NCBI GenBank assembly: GCA_009602735.1
Contig: WELA01005791.1
Location: 711,583-734,377 of the forward strand
Length of the DNA: 22,795 nucleotides
Source of the DNA: Mesotaenium endlicherianum
Lineage: Eukaryota; Streptophyta; Zygnematophyceae; Zygnematales; Mesotaeniaceae
Reading direction: 5' to 3'
Under the pieces are notes generated by a model. That model was not told the DNA's origin. It worked only from the letters and a program-made list of their open reading frames with translations, and ran no database searches. Positions 9,424 through 19,318 of the stretch are shown piece by piece. The position numbers and the translations under genes are program-made. Each line of letters starts with the position of its first letter. The stretch's first letter is position 1.

Positions 9424-9737
9424 TGCTAGGTATCACTCTTAAGTTTGGCATTTGGAAACGAGGCCAACTCTCTTGTACAGCTTACGGAGAGAGATCTGAA
9501 TCCAAGGCGAGAAGCCATTGATATGCACTGTCTTCTAGCCTTGCTTATGTACGAGTTTACTGATTGCATTATTGATGCTAGTGTACTTCCATTTGATTTG
9601 CGAGTATTGTACACTGCTAGTATGTTTTCTTTTGTTGTTTAATCAATGAACCAAAAATACCATAAAGATTACTTGCTGATATAAAGATCTTCATTAATTG
9701 TTAATCGCCTATTTGGTAAGTCGATTCATTTCAATCA
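9424..9737 (-). other. Unassigned; possible remnant of the element C 3' LTR
   Basis: No ORF of note. It lies directly after the PPT-like purine run of element C, and its minus-strand start TGATTGAAATG could be an LTR start. By eye it does not match the presumed 5' LTR beginning at 16322, so it may be a diverged or replaced LTR, or simply flanking DNA into which the inverted-repeat element inserted. Confidence 0.3.
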
Positions 9738-9749
9738 TCCCCCTCCTCA
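9738..9749 (-). promoter_or_regulatory. Probable polypurine tract of element C
   Basis: The minus strand reads TGAGGAGGGGGA just before the pol stop, overlapping the last codons (EEGDD). Position and composition fit a PPT, but no matching 3' LTR could be confirmed beyond it. Confidence 0.5.
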
Positions 9750-10140
9750 AGATGCGACGTCCTCGACGCATTCTGTACATAACGTCTCAACTTACTCTTA
9801 CAATGAGTCAAGTTGGCTTCTGGCTCCCAAGTGTTGTCGTCCGCTCGGGAGCCTTTCCACTTGACCAGATACTCTTGAACAAGTCGTTGACCTGGCTTGA
9901 CTCGTCGATCGCCAACAATCGCCTCAACTTCATACTGCAATACAATATCGATCTCGACCGGTGGTGGCGGTGTAGGTAGTCGTCCTGGATTACCTTCATT
10001 GGGGTCAACTTATGGCCGCAAACAACTGACATGGAACACATCAGGGATACGCCAGCCTGAAGGAAGTTCCAACTTGTAGGTCACTGGGTTAACCTGCTTG
10101 AGCACCACAAAGGGTCCTGTAAACCGTGCCCTCAGTTTCC

Positions 10141-10145
10141 CCTTG
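10141..10145. repeat. TRIM target duplication, left (CCTTG)
   Basis: CCTTG precedes the TRIM; TCTTG follows at 10620-10624, so one transition separates the two 5-bp copies. Removing the TRIM plus one copy restores the element C integrase frame. Confidence 0.75.
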
Positions 10146-10283
10146 TGTAACGATCCGCCGCGTGGCCATAACGGCGCGTGCGACACGTTGCGGGTGCGAC
10201 TGGAAGTGTCGGATTGAATTGTAGAAGTACAATTGGCGCGCGACCTAAGTACCTCAAGTTATCATTTTGTTCGTATAGCTACA
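10146..10283 (+). repeat. TRIM left LTR
   Basis: TGTAACGATCCGCCGCGTGG start and GTATAGCTACA end, repeated with about 15-20 differences at 10481-10619. Confidence 0.88.
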
Positions 10284-10480
10284 TTGGTATCGAAGCGCAA
10301 ACGTACACAACCGTGTCCAAGAGACGAGAGTTCAAATCTTGCGGCAAGTGAAACTTGTCAATGGTACGACCGTACGGCGATCTTTGGATTGTATGAAGAA
10401 AGGACACCATTCCAAAACAACGTTCCTCGCGTTGCCGGGGCATGAGTGCCCGAGACGTGCACACTTGTGGGTGGGAGGAG

Positions 10481-10619
10481 TGTAACCATCCGCCGCGTGG
10501 CCGGATGCGGTGCGTGCGACACGTCGCGGGTGCGATCGAAAGCGTTGGTTTGAATTGTATAAGTACAATTTGCGCGCGATCTAAGTACCTCGAGTTATCA
10601 TTTTGTTTGTATCGCTACA
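10481..10619 (+). repeat. TRIM right LTR
   Basis: TGTAACCATCCGCCGCGTGG start and GTATCGCTACA end; direct repeat of 10146-10283. Confidence 0.88.
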
Positions 10620-13600
10620 TCTTGCCTGTGAAAGGTACGTTCTCTGTTGACAAGAGTGTTTTGTCACCCGCATGGTATGTCACTTCCCTCCTGTGCTTGT
10701 TGGCATACTTGACCTGTTCATCCTGTGCCTTCCGAATGCACGTCTTCGCCATATCCCAAGTCTTGGCCATCTGCTCCATAAAAGCTTGTGTAGTAGGAAC
10801 CTGAGTCTCCCTGGCCTTCACCAACAAGATGTTCCCTGGATGATATACTTCTCGCCCATAAACCATAGCAAATGGTGACTGCTTGGTGGATCCCTGCATG
10901 CTGTTGTTGTCGGCAAACTCCAACCCTGGCAGCTCCTTGTCCCACTCTGAAGGGTCCTCCATAGTGAAACTCCTGAGCACCTCTTGCAGAGTTCTGTTGA
11001 GCCTCTGACTCTGCCCGTCTGTCTGAGGATGATAGGAAGTGCTCATACTCAGCTTGGTCCCCATCAAAGTTAATAATGACCACCAAAATTTGCTAGTAAA
11101 CCTTAGATCCCGATCTGAAACAATCACCTTCGGCAACCCATGTAGCCCGAAAATATGATCAAAGAATAGCCGTGCCACATCTGCTGCCGTAGAAGTCTCC
11201 TTCATGGGAATCAAGTGAGCCATCTTGCTGAGCCGATCAGACACAACCCAAACTGTATTGTGCCCTTGACCACTCACTGGTAACGACGTGATGAAGTCCA
11301 TAGCAATCTGCTCCCAAGGATACTCTGGAATAGGTAGGGGCTGCAAGGTACCTCCCTTCTTCTGATTTGGTGTCTTGTTACGCTGACACGCATCGCAACT
11401 CCAGATCCACGTCTCGATGTCCTTGTCCATATCTTTCCAATAGTACTCCCGCTTCAGCACGCTTGCCGTCTTCTCGCTTCCAAAGTGTCCAGCATATAAG
11501 CAATCGTGATGCTCCGCAAGTAGTAGGTCGCGTAGCTATGCCGTCCTTCTTCTGCATACTCGAGTTGGACTCAGCTGCTCCGCCATCAGAATACTCTGGG
11601 TCCTCCTCATAACCTCTTTGAAGCTTCTCTTTGAAGTCCATACTCTCCTTGATGACTGAGACAGCTGTCAGGTCACCCCTCCCGGATAAAGCGTCTGCAG
11701 GGTTGATCTTCCTAGGTAAGTACTCAATCTTGTGGTCAAACTGTTGCAAAAACTCCATCCACCTTGCCTGTCTTGGTGTCAATGTTGGCTGCGACATAAA
11801 CTTCTCCAAGCTCTTGTGGTCAATCTTGATAAACACCTTCCTTCCGTCCACATAACATCGCCAAATCCTCAAAGCCTGGATAATAGCCAACATCTCCCGC
11901 TCGTGTGCTGCATAGTTTTGCTCAGCAGGACTCAACTTCCAGCTCTCATATGCCACAGATTGCAATCCTTTACCCTGGTTCTGGAGAAGAATGGCTCCCA
12001 CTGCGAAGTTTGATGCGTCCGTGATGATGGTGAAAGGAAACTCTGGACTGGCAATTGTCAACACAGGTGCCTTTGTGAACAGTTCCTTAATCTTCTCAAA
12101 AGCTTGCTGCTCCTTGTCACCCCATAGTCACTTTTCCTGCTTCTTTAACATGTCCGTGAGCGGTGCACACACCTTGGCAAATCCTTCAATGAAACGTCGA
12201 TAATAATTCGCCATGCCGAGGAAACTCCTGAGTTGATAAATATCAGCAGTTACCGGTCAATCTCTGACTGCTTGCACCTTCTTCTGCTCCACCTTGACTC
12301 CTTCGACTCCCACTATGTGCCCAAGAAACTCAACCTCCTTGGAACATAAGTCGCACTTGCTCATCTTCCCATATAACTTCTGATCTCTCAAGACCTCCAA
12401 CACCATCCTCAGATGCTCCACATGCTCTTCCAAGGTCTTCAAATAGATCAGGATGTTTTCCAAAAATACCACCACAAACTGGTCCAAACAGGGTCTGAAG
12501 ATACTATTCATGAGTCCCATGAATGTAGCAAGTGCATTAGTCAATCCAAAAGGCATGACTGTGAACTCAAATAAACCATAGCGAGTCATGAAAGCAGTCT
12601 TCTGAACGTCTCCTTTCGCAATTTGTACCTGGTGATAGCCACTCCTCAAATCGATCTTTGAGAAATGCTTCGCCTCGACAAGCCTGTCAATCAACTCGTC
12701 CACTCGTGAAAGTGGGTACCTGTTCTTGATGGTGACCTTGTTGAGTGCCCGGCAGTCGACACACATCCTCATAGTCCCATCCTTCTTCTTCACAAATAAG
12801 ACTGGCGCTGCAAATGGAGACTCGCTGGGTCGGATGAATCCCTTCTCCAATAAATCTGTCAGCTACTTCCTCAACTCATCCAACTCCGCAAACGATTGAC
12901 GATAGGCGGGTCTCACTGGTGGCTTGCTCCCTGGCTCCAACTCGATCTTGTGCTCCATAGCTCTCTGTGGAGGTAATCCTGCAGGTAGCTCCTCAGGAAA
13001 CACGCACTTGAACTCCTCCAACAGCACCTTAATTTGGGCAGGCATCTCAGCAGGCTTCTTCTTCTCCTGAGTAGTTGGGCTCTGCTCCTTTTGAGCAAGG
13101 GGATCAGACACCACTACTTGCTCCTCCGGCGATGTACATTCGCCCAGGCTGTTAGGATTCACGCTTGCTCTATTTGATGACCTGGCCAGGGCCACCAAAA
13201 CAAGGTATATCTCCTTAACCTGATTTGCCCTGCATAGCTTCTTAACTTGCAGGCTCGCCAGAAGACAGCTACTTGTGGTCGTATCTACCTCCACCTGTTT
13301 TGCTGTCTCCATTTGACCATCACGCCCTTGGACCTTCACTTGTCCTGTGCTCCAGTGCACTTGAGGGTTGGCTTTTCTCAGCCATGGTCGGCCCAATATC
13401 ACCTCATGGTGACCCAACTCTGCCTGCTCCAAAACTTCAAAACTCTAGTGCCCCGCTACTTCCACGTGAATAGCTTCCGTAGGTGCACCACACTTGAGTC
13501 TCTGCCCATTCGCCAAAATTGCCTCCTTAGGCTCATAATGCTTGTGCACAGGAATTCGCCACTCTTTCACTAGCTTCTTGTGCACAAAGTTTGCACTTGC

Positions 13601-14296
13601 ACCACTGTCGACCATACACTTCGCCTTGTTGCCCTCGACTACTCCTTCCACGATTATAGGCTTGTCAACGTCTCGTCCTTTCCTTCTCGACAGGCTCCTG
13701 AGGATAACCTCCTTGTGAGTTCTCGTCTTCACGCCAATAGACACCCCAGAACGACTTACTGGCGTCCTCCTTTTTCCTGCTGTTCAGGTTGCTTTGTCTT
13801 CACATGACAGTCTCGAGCCAAATATCCAAGCTTGCCACAATTATAGCAGGGTCCTCTCGGCTTAAAATTCTGCTGCCTGCGCTGGTAGTGAACAAGTCCC
13901 AAGTCCATAGGGACTGGACCTTGAACACTCGTGCTTGGCGCTTGAGATCCAAAGTGTCGATATCCTCCAAAGTTGTGGTTGCCCCAGTGCCTCTGACTAT
14001 ACTCCACAACGTCAACCCTTGTCGCCAATGCCATCATTTCTCCAAGACTGGTAGGGTCCTTGAGCGCCATTTCCTTGGCCACAGTTGGCTTCAGTCCCTT
14101 CTTGAACTTGTCCATCATCTCCGACTCGTGCATAGATGGACATTGAAGCACCAGCTCGTTGAAGCGCGATACGTACTCTTGAACGCTTCCTCGTTGACGA
14201 AGGCGCACTAATAGATCTTGAGCAGTAGCCTTGGGTGCAATAGGTTGAAATTGCCTCTTCAAGCCTTTGTCGTGCGCTAAGAGATCGGGTGCGCCT

Positions 14297-15402
14297 TGTC
14301 GGCATAAGCAGCACACAATAGACAAGCAGGCTTTGTTGCAATGAAGTCTATAAGACAAATGGCTTTATAGCCAAAAAGGGAGTCAAGCGTCAATGTTTTA
14401 ATTAATGTAGGTGTACTCTCCAGAGTGAGCACCTCAAGACTGTAATCTGGTAGGAAAACAACTAATGAAGTATGGCTCAAAAGATCACTGGAAGCACATC
14501 ATGATCTTCAGAGTAGTCCTATGGCAAGGGCTTAAGCTGTGACTTTGCTCACCACTTGTGAAGTTCTTCAAGTGACTGGAAGCCTGGAGGGCTTGCTCTT
14601 CACAAGAGAGTAACTAAGTGGTCCTGAAAACACAAGAGATAAAAGTGTAAGCTTTACTGATAATCTCTGTTACTTACACCTGGCATAATGGACTTCTAAA
14701 AGATGTCTCTTCTAGGGACATCTCTAGTATTTATACTCCTGGAAATCCGGCGGGGTACGCGGCGGATCCAATGCATGTAGTCACTCTAGGAGGCTCTCCT
14801 ATGTCCACTAATGTGTACAAGGCATGTACTAGCACTCCTATAGGCTAGGCATTACTCAAACCAATCAAAGCAAGGTGCGTAGGATATGCTACATGTCCCT
14901 CATTGGCCGAGCTTACCTTGGGTGGTTCTACCTAGATAGCTCCTCAAAAGTGGATCTGAAAATTGAGGAAGCTTCCTCTAGGAGTAGGTGATGAAGTCAC
15001 CAAGTTATAGCCTCAATGATGCACATATACTATGGAAATGCAAAGCTTATGTAGGCTAAGGGGCTCGCGGATTTGTGCGCACAAGCTAGGGGTTTTAGGG
15101 GGTCACGAATAGGCAAGAATGTGCACATTGAAACACACATTGCCCTTTGGTGAGGATCCGCTAGGGGCCGGTAGGTGACGCGGGCTAGATCGCTCATATC
15201 TCGCGCGATACATGACCAAATGACGCGAACCCGGTGCCATTCGGAAGGTGACTCGACGCGCTACACTTTGGTGACTTGAAAATTGAGAAAAGGTCAACAT
15301 ATGGATGCGTAAAGTCTATGCAAAGTCGGCCTTCCTAGGTTGATGGTTCACACATGTGGAGCTCGGTTTCGTGCGGCAACCTTGACTCAATAAATCATGA
15401 CA
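14297..15402 (-). mobile_element. LTR-like solo element inserted in element C gag
   Basis: About 1.1 kb without coding capacity interrupts gag. On the minus strand it begins TGTCATGATTT and ends TATGCCGACA, giving TGTC/GACA termini. It contains a TATAAATA box (plus-strand 14728-14735) about two thirds of the way along, as expected for U3-R-U5. The flanks share CCTT (14294-14297 and 15403-15406), but the shared T overlaps the presumed LTR end, so the duplication is 3-4 bp or a mutated 5 bp. Removing 1109 bp rejoins gag in frame (LFEG to APDLL). No internal region or second LTR is present, so a solo LTR is most likely. Confidence 0.6.
14728..14735 (-). promoter_or_regulatory. TATA box in the LTR-like element
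   Basis: The minus strand reads GGAGTATAAATACTAGAG, a strong TATA motif inside the 1.1-kb element and the main internal argument that it is an LTR. Confidence 0.5.
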
Positions 15403-15432
15403 CCTTCAAAGAGCTGATCAACAGTAGTAGGA

Positions 15433-15440
15433 ATTCCAGA
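15433..15440. repeat. 8-bp target duplication of the MITE, left
   Basis: ATTCCAGA here is repeated exactly at 15791-15798, directly on either side of the MITE termini. Eight base pairs is diagnostic for hAT transposases. Confidence 0.92.
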
Positions 15441-15790
15441 CAAGGTTACGCCATACGCGTATCAGCCCAAAAAATTAGGCGTATTCAGCGTATAAATAGC
15501 GTATAGCGTATTAAGCGTATTTGGATAAAATTGAAGTGTAAAAATGAAACTTTTTTGTTTGGAGGGGGGAGGTCAAGAGATTGTATTCAAAGCATGGTGT
15601 ACCGTCCTAATAAGTGTCATATGCCTTCAAGTTTCTCAAAAAAGTCGATTGGAGTAATTTTGTATACATGCCGTAAAATAAGGCGTAAATTGTGATGCGT
15701 ACTAAGCGTATCAAGCAATTTTTGCTGTAACGAATTTAGCGAACTAGCGTATCTAGCGTATTAAGCGTATGAACGTACGGCGTAACCTTG
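15441..15790. mobile_element. Non-autonomous hAT-type MITE, 350 bp
   Basis: Terminal inverted repeats CAAGGTTACGCC (15441-15452) and GGCGTAACCTTG (15779-15790) match perfectly over 12 bp, and 16 of the first 17 positions match. An 8-bp duplication, ATTCCAGA, flanks the element. The hAT signature is complete: 8-bp duplication, a short TIR beginning CA, and clusters of a subterminal motif. Here that motif is GCGTAT, crowded at both ends (about 15478-15525 and 15747-15770, each including AGCGTATTAAGCGTAT). There is no coding capacity. It is inserted in the element C gag. Confidence 0.9.
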
Positions 15791-15798
15791 ATTCCAGA
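15791..15798. repeat. 8-bp target duplication of the MITE, right
   Basis: Exact second copy of ATTCCAGA. Confidence 0.92.
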
Positions 15799-16304
15799 CA
15801 GCTGCCCTTCTCATTCATACCAAGCTCCAGCTCTCTTTTGCAGCAAAGGTATGACAAAGGTAACTTTTTTTTTGGGCGTGAGCGCAGAGTACTCCATAAA
15901 CTTCTTCACTCCAAAAATCCACTGATGAACACGCGGCAATCCACGCTCTCCAGTTTACACTTCAGGCTTAGGCGCACGCACTCCCGATGCGGGTGGAATA
16001 ACTGGTTGCACCACTGGATCAACATGGATTGGTGGTACAACAGGTGCAGGTGCCGAACTTGTCGAAGCGGCATTCCCAACAACAACTCGCACTATTCTCT
16101 CCACCTCCGCGCGCATATTTTGTTGAAATTGGGCGTAGACTTCTCCTCCAATTGCATTTGCCATTTGCCTTAGCATCGCCTGCATCTCTTGTTGCTCTTT
16201 GGTCATTGTTGGTGTCGCCTGCTGCCCCGCACGCTCAACATGCTCGACATGTTTGCCTCCTCCAGCTACCGGCTGCGACTCCATAAGATAATATGCAAAC
16301 TAGC

Positions 16305-16319
16305 CCAGCTTTAATACCA
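16305..16319 (-). promoter_or_regulatory. Degenerate primer-binding site of element C
   Basis: The minus strand reads TGGTATTAAAGCTGGG between the gag start and the LTR-like sequence. It is a decayed version of the initiator Met-tRNA PBS, matching at TGGTAT and AGC. Confidence 0.6.
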
Positions 16320-16321
16320 GA

Positions 16322-16750
16322 TGAAAGGGGCAGAGTGCCCTAGTGGAAGCGTAGTGACTCACAAGGAAGACAACTAGTTGCAATTATACTATAGAATGCA
16401 GCGGCATATCACTAAGAAAGCTTAGGAAAATTACTCAACATTTTGAGTAGCAAGAAAACTGCTCACAAATGATGTAGGATGAAAGGTCTTGTTTTTACCA
16501 ACCCGTAGAAATTTACACAAGTGAAAACTGATAAGAAACAAAGAAGTTGTGCCTATTTATAGTTTTCTGCCTAAGTGCTCCTCTCCCTTCCAGAATATTC
16601 ATGAGTAGGCTAGATCAGTCTCATCTGATGTGTCGGGCCGAATTGACGTCCACATACATGCATCAACATTACTAGAATATTCCATCTTAGACGCGCTAGG
16701 CTAAACCAAAACTTGTAGGTAAATCGACCTAGTTGGCACCCCACGTCAGC
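16322..16750 (-). repeat. Probable 5' LTR of element C (outer end uncertain)
   Basis: On the minus strand the sequence ends CCCCTTTCA two bases before the PBS, and a TATA box CTATAAATAG lies at plus-strand 16553-16562, the right place for LTR transcription. No second copy was found and the outer boundary is not defined, so the coordinate given is a rough limit. Confidence 0.45.
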
Positions 16751-17690
16751 CGAACTTATGTGAAGGTTCGAGTTCACTCTAACGGGGGCCGGATCGCTCG
16801 ACGCTGTTGGTCAATCCGACGGTCGCGCTCACTGCAAATTAAGGACAATTGTAAACCGACCTCAAAACTAATTAAACTTCGGAAGTCCATAACTCTCTCA
16901 ATACTTTACCAGTATTCCGCAGCGGTTTGTGGTTTGCGTGCGATCGATCGCGAGGCCCTGCGACTGACCAAGTTTGCCTCAGCGCGACCGTGCGCGACGC
17001 CTCGCGAGCGCGTGCGAGCCGGATGACAACACATTTTGCGCGCGACCGACGGCGACTTCGGGCAAACGAATTGTGCGAGCTGAGTGACACGTCCGCGCTT
17101 GCGCGTGGGATTTCGGGGTCGGACGCTGGGTCGTCCGACGTGTTCGAGTGCCTTCGAGCACGTCGGACTGGGTCGGGGTCAATGCACGCACCGAGTTGCT
17201 CCGAGTGCGCCGGACTGGCGCACCATAAATTCTCGGTGTGGGCGTCGAAATGGTCATTTGAACTCATTTTTTTGCTGTTTTGTGCTGTGCAGCGGCGACC
17301 GAGGGGCCGTGGCCATGGGCGTTGGGGGGAGGCAGGGGAGCGGGGAGCGCGCCGGAGCGAGGTGAGTTGTGTCGAGCCTGCCTAGTGTTGCTTGGCCGCG
17401 CGTAGTGCCGCAATGTAAAATTCCGTCCTGCTTTGTGGGTTTATTGTTTTTTTGTCATGTAGTCGTTCCGATTTTGTCGCTGGTCGATGTCGTCTGAGGT
17501 CGCTTGGTGGATGGCATTTCGTCGCCTCCCCACAATGTTCGTTCAATGTTCGAATTCACCATGATCCAGTATAAATTTAATGAACTTTATATCAAAATGA
17601 CCACAAAAATGCACTCTACGCTTCTATGCAATCAAAACATACTTTCATGGAACTCAAAAATGCACTTTATAAACCTACGACCTTACAATA
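16751..17690. other. GC-rich then AT-rich unassigned region
   Basis: 16751-17440 is rich in CG words (CGCGACCG, GCGTGCGA) with several open frames on both strands that show no recognisable domain and look like compositional artefacts. A perfect 10-bp inverted repeat (GTCCGACGTG, 17133-17142, with 17159-17168) can form a hairpin with a 16-nt loop. 17441-17690 is AT-rich with no gene seen. Confidence 0.4.
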
Positions 17691-17696
17691 GGCCTG

Positions 17697-18919
17697 CTAG
17701 ATGAGGAGAAGAGGATGCAAGGACAGTACATCTGGATTCCATAAATTAGAGATGCTCATTACTTGGGCTATAGTACCAAATCCTTACTGCTAGGCACAGA
17801 TAGGGAGGCATTCGGGAATAAAGGGATCCCCATTGTGAGTTTCAAGCATTAAGATTAGTTAGCTTGAGAGTTTGCAAGGAGCATTATAGAAAGGCATGAA
17901 GAATTGCAAGTGCTACACACTGTCATATGGGAGACAGTTTTCCACAGCAGAGCTGTGAGAACTCTACAGACTTACAATTTATATTGCGATTAGTTTCAAA
18001 AATTATGTGAGAAATATAAATTTAGGGACTTGCCTGCAGACACAGAGGTGTGTGCTCTATACATGGCAAAGCTCATGAAAGAGAGAGTTTTATGGTCTGT
18101 ATATTGCCTGACAAGTGCTGTAATATTCACTGTCCATGACATGCTAAGCTACCCTAGCCCTACAGAGTTAGCAGTCTTGAAAACTATGAGAGAGGCGGCT
18201 AGTAGACAACTTCCTAGACCTGAACACACTATGCAACCTATTGCACATGAAAGGATGGGTGCTATTCTAGAGAAAATAGCTTTTTCTGGGGCTGCCCCCA
18301 AGTCCATTGTTGAAGTTGCCACTCTGCGATTCATGTATCATGGCTTACTTAGATTCTCGGACCTTACCAGCATCAGAATAGAGCAATTGCAGATAAAAGG
18401 AGAAGCAACCATATCAGCCATTCACATGTTCATCCCTAAGTCTAAGAATGACCAGCAGAAAGTAGGCAGAATTGCTTCTTTGTACAAAACAGGTAAAACT
18501 TGGTGCCCTATACAATGGTTTGTGGATTATTTACAGAAGTGCCGAGATACCCTGATGAGGGACTTCTAATACAGGTCTTAGATAAGAAAGACAGACCTAC
18601 AGGCAATGCCCCTGCTTACTCCACAGTCAGGGATTGGTGTAAAGAAATGTTCTCATCCGTGGGCATGGAGATAGATCAGTTTGGCACTCACAGTTTAAGG
18701 AAGGGAGCAGCAACTGCAGCTGCTAACATGGGAGTTGCAGATAGGATCTTTAAAAATTTGAGAGGTTGGAAGACTGAAACAGCTAAGGAAAAATATGTGG
18801 TGGAATTATAGGAAAAGATTCAGGCAGCAGCACTTACAATAGCTGTACCAGACTCTGGAGAGGAAGTAAAATATTGCCAGACAAAGATCATAGAAGCATG
18901 CAGGAGGAAGTGGAAATGA
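17697..18919 (+). pseudogene. Tyrosine recombinase relic (Crypton/DIRS-like)
   Basis: One frame runs from about 17697 through scattered stops, including TAG at 17991, to TAA at about 18569. It shifts one base near 18540 and continues to TAG 18809-18811, then on to TGA near 18919. The N-terminal part (RAVRTLQTYNLYC, FRDLPADTEVCALYMAKLM) fits the SAM-like core-binding domain. The catalytic part has box I Arg in GLLRFSDLTSIR (Arg at 18351), a Lys in IPKSKNDQ, HSLR (His 18689, Arg 18698), the Trp of RGW (18767) and the Tyr nucleophile in KEKYV (18794). All six catalytic positions are present, although the gene is broken. Such enzymes mobilise Cryptons, DIRS and Ngaro elements through a circular intermediate. 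No RT or RNase H lies nearby, which favours a Crypton-like element, but split repeats of the DIRS kind cannot be excluded. Confidence 0.75.
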
Positions 18920-19318
18920 AGCAGAGTACGAGCAGAAGTATAAAATGGCCAACCTGGAACAAGCAACAAGCCAGCAGTAAGAAAATATTTCTCTCGGAAG
19001 TCTGGCTCAATTACAATGCCTAGATGTTCTTCTCTTCTTCCTAACCTATCTGCTACCTCTACCCCTACTCCTACTCCTACTCCTAATTTTCCTACTCATA
19101 CTTCTACCCTCTTTCCTCTCCTTCCTAAAATCTCCATGTATGCTGCCTCTTGCAGATTTTCTACTCCTACTCTCTCCTACCTTCAATAAAAGCCTAATTT
19201 TATCTATTTATTCATTCTTTTATATCTTCAATTACATTGCATATTGCAGATATATCACAAATGCTACAATTTGCGCTTCGCGAGCGAAGTTCATTTGGTT
19301 ACAGCGCACAGGCCTCAT
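18920..19318. other. Unassigned, with short CCTACT/CTCCTA repeats
   Basis: No gene seen. A pyrimidine-rich tract at about 19057-19087 contains repeated ACTCCT units. A 6-bp inverted pair, CTTCGC/GCGAAG, occurs at 19276-19289. It may be trailing sequence of the recombinase element. Confidence 0.4.

Larger units (their letters stand above)
10146..10619 (+). mobile_element. TRIM (terminal-repeat retrotransposon in miniature)
   Basis: A 474-bp element. Two direct repeats of 138-139 bp (10146-10283 and 10481-10619) both start TGTAAC and end GCTACA. They flank a ~197-bp noncoding core. One base inside the left repeat is TGGTATCGAAGCGC (10285-10298), a degenerate initiator Met-tRNA PBS. Directly before the right repeat is a purine run, GGGTGGGAGGAG (10469-10480), which fits a PPT. 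It encodes nothing and must have been moved by proteins of another element. It lies within the element C integrase. The two repeats have diverged noticeably, so the insertion is not recent. Confidence 0.88.
9731..13776 (-). pseudogene. pol: Element C pol, degenerate (chromovirus)
   Basis: In order on the minus strand: protease with VDSGASANFV; RT (12850-12257) with [10 protein letters not shown] but FLEN in place of FIDD; RNase H with TDASNF and KIDHKSLEKF; integrase (11460-10615) with CDAC zinc ligands, MDFI and VSDRD acidic residues, but Gln in place of the catalytic Glu (DGQSQRLN). After an inserted TRIM the GPF stretch (FTGPFVVLKQVNPVTYKLEL) and a chromodomain (YLVKWKGSRADDNTWEP) follow to the stop at 9731. 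Stops include TAG 13445, TAG 12863, TGA 12257, a TGA near 12128 and a TAA near 10010. A frameshift lies around 11545. As in A, pol sits in the -1 frame relative to gag. The element cannot be autonomous. Confidence 0.9.
13756..16284 (-). pseudogene. gag: Element C gag, interrupted by an LTR-like element and a MITE
   Basis: Starts at the ATG at 16284 just inside the PBS-like site. The first segment (MESQPVAGGGKHVEHVERAG onward) is followed by a capsid domain (LPRVHQWIFGVKKFMEYS, VIPLLQKRAGAWYE). The frame crosses a MITE (15441-15790) and an LTR-like insertion (about 14297-15402) and resumes with GLKRQFQPIAP, SVQEYVSRFNELVLQCPSM and a C-terminal knuckle. Deleting both insertions with one duplication each leaves the two ends in the same frame. 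In-frame stops occur at about 15952-15954 and in WYE*EGQ. The knuckle reads CYNCGKLGYLARDC, with Tyr in place of the zinc-binding His. The copy is dead. Confidence 0.85.

Noticed and set aside
13756..13785. A slippery heptamer for -1 shifting in element C
   Set aside because: Pol is in the -1 frame, but the A-rich GGAAAAAGG is not a canonical X XXY YYZ in the gag phase. It may be mutated.
16927..17385. Overlapping long ORFs on both strands in GC-rich DNA
   Set aside because: Open frames in several phases are expected where stop codons are rare. Arg/Ser-rich translations show no motif.
19276..19289. CTTCGC/GCGAAG inverted pair as a transposon end
   Set aside because: Only 6-bp arms with no partner terminus or duplication.
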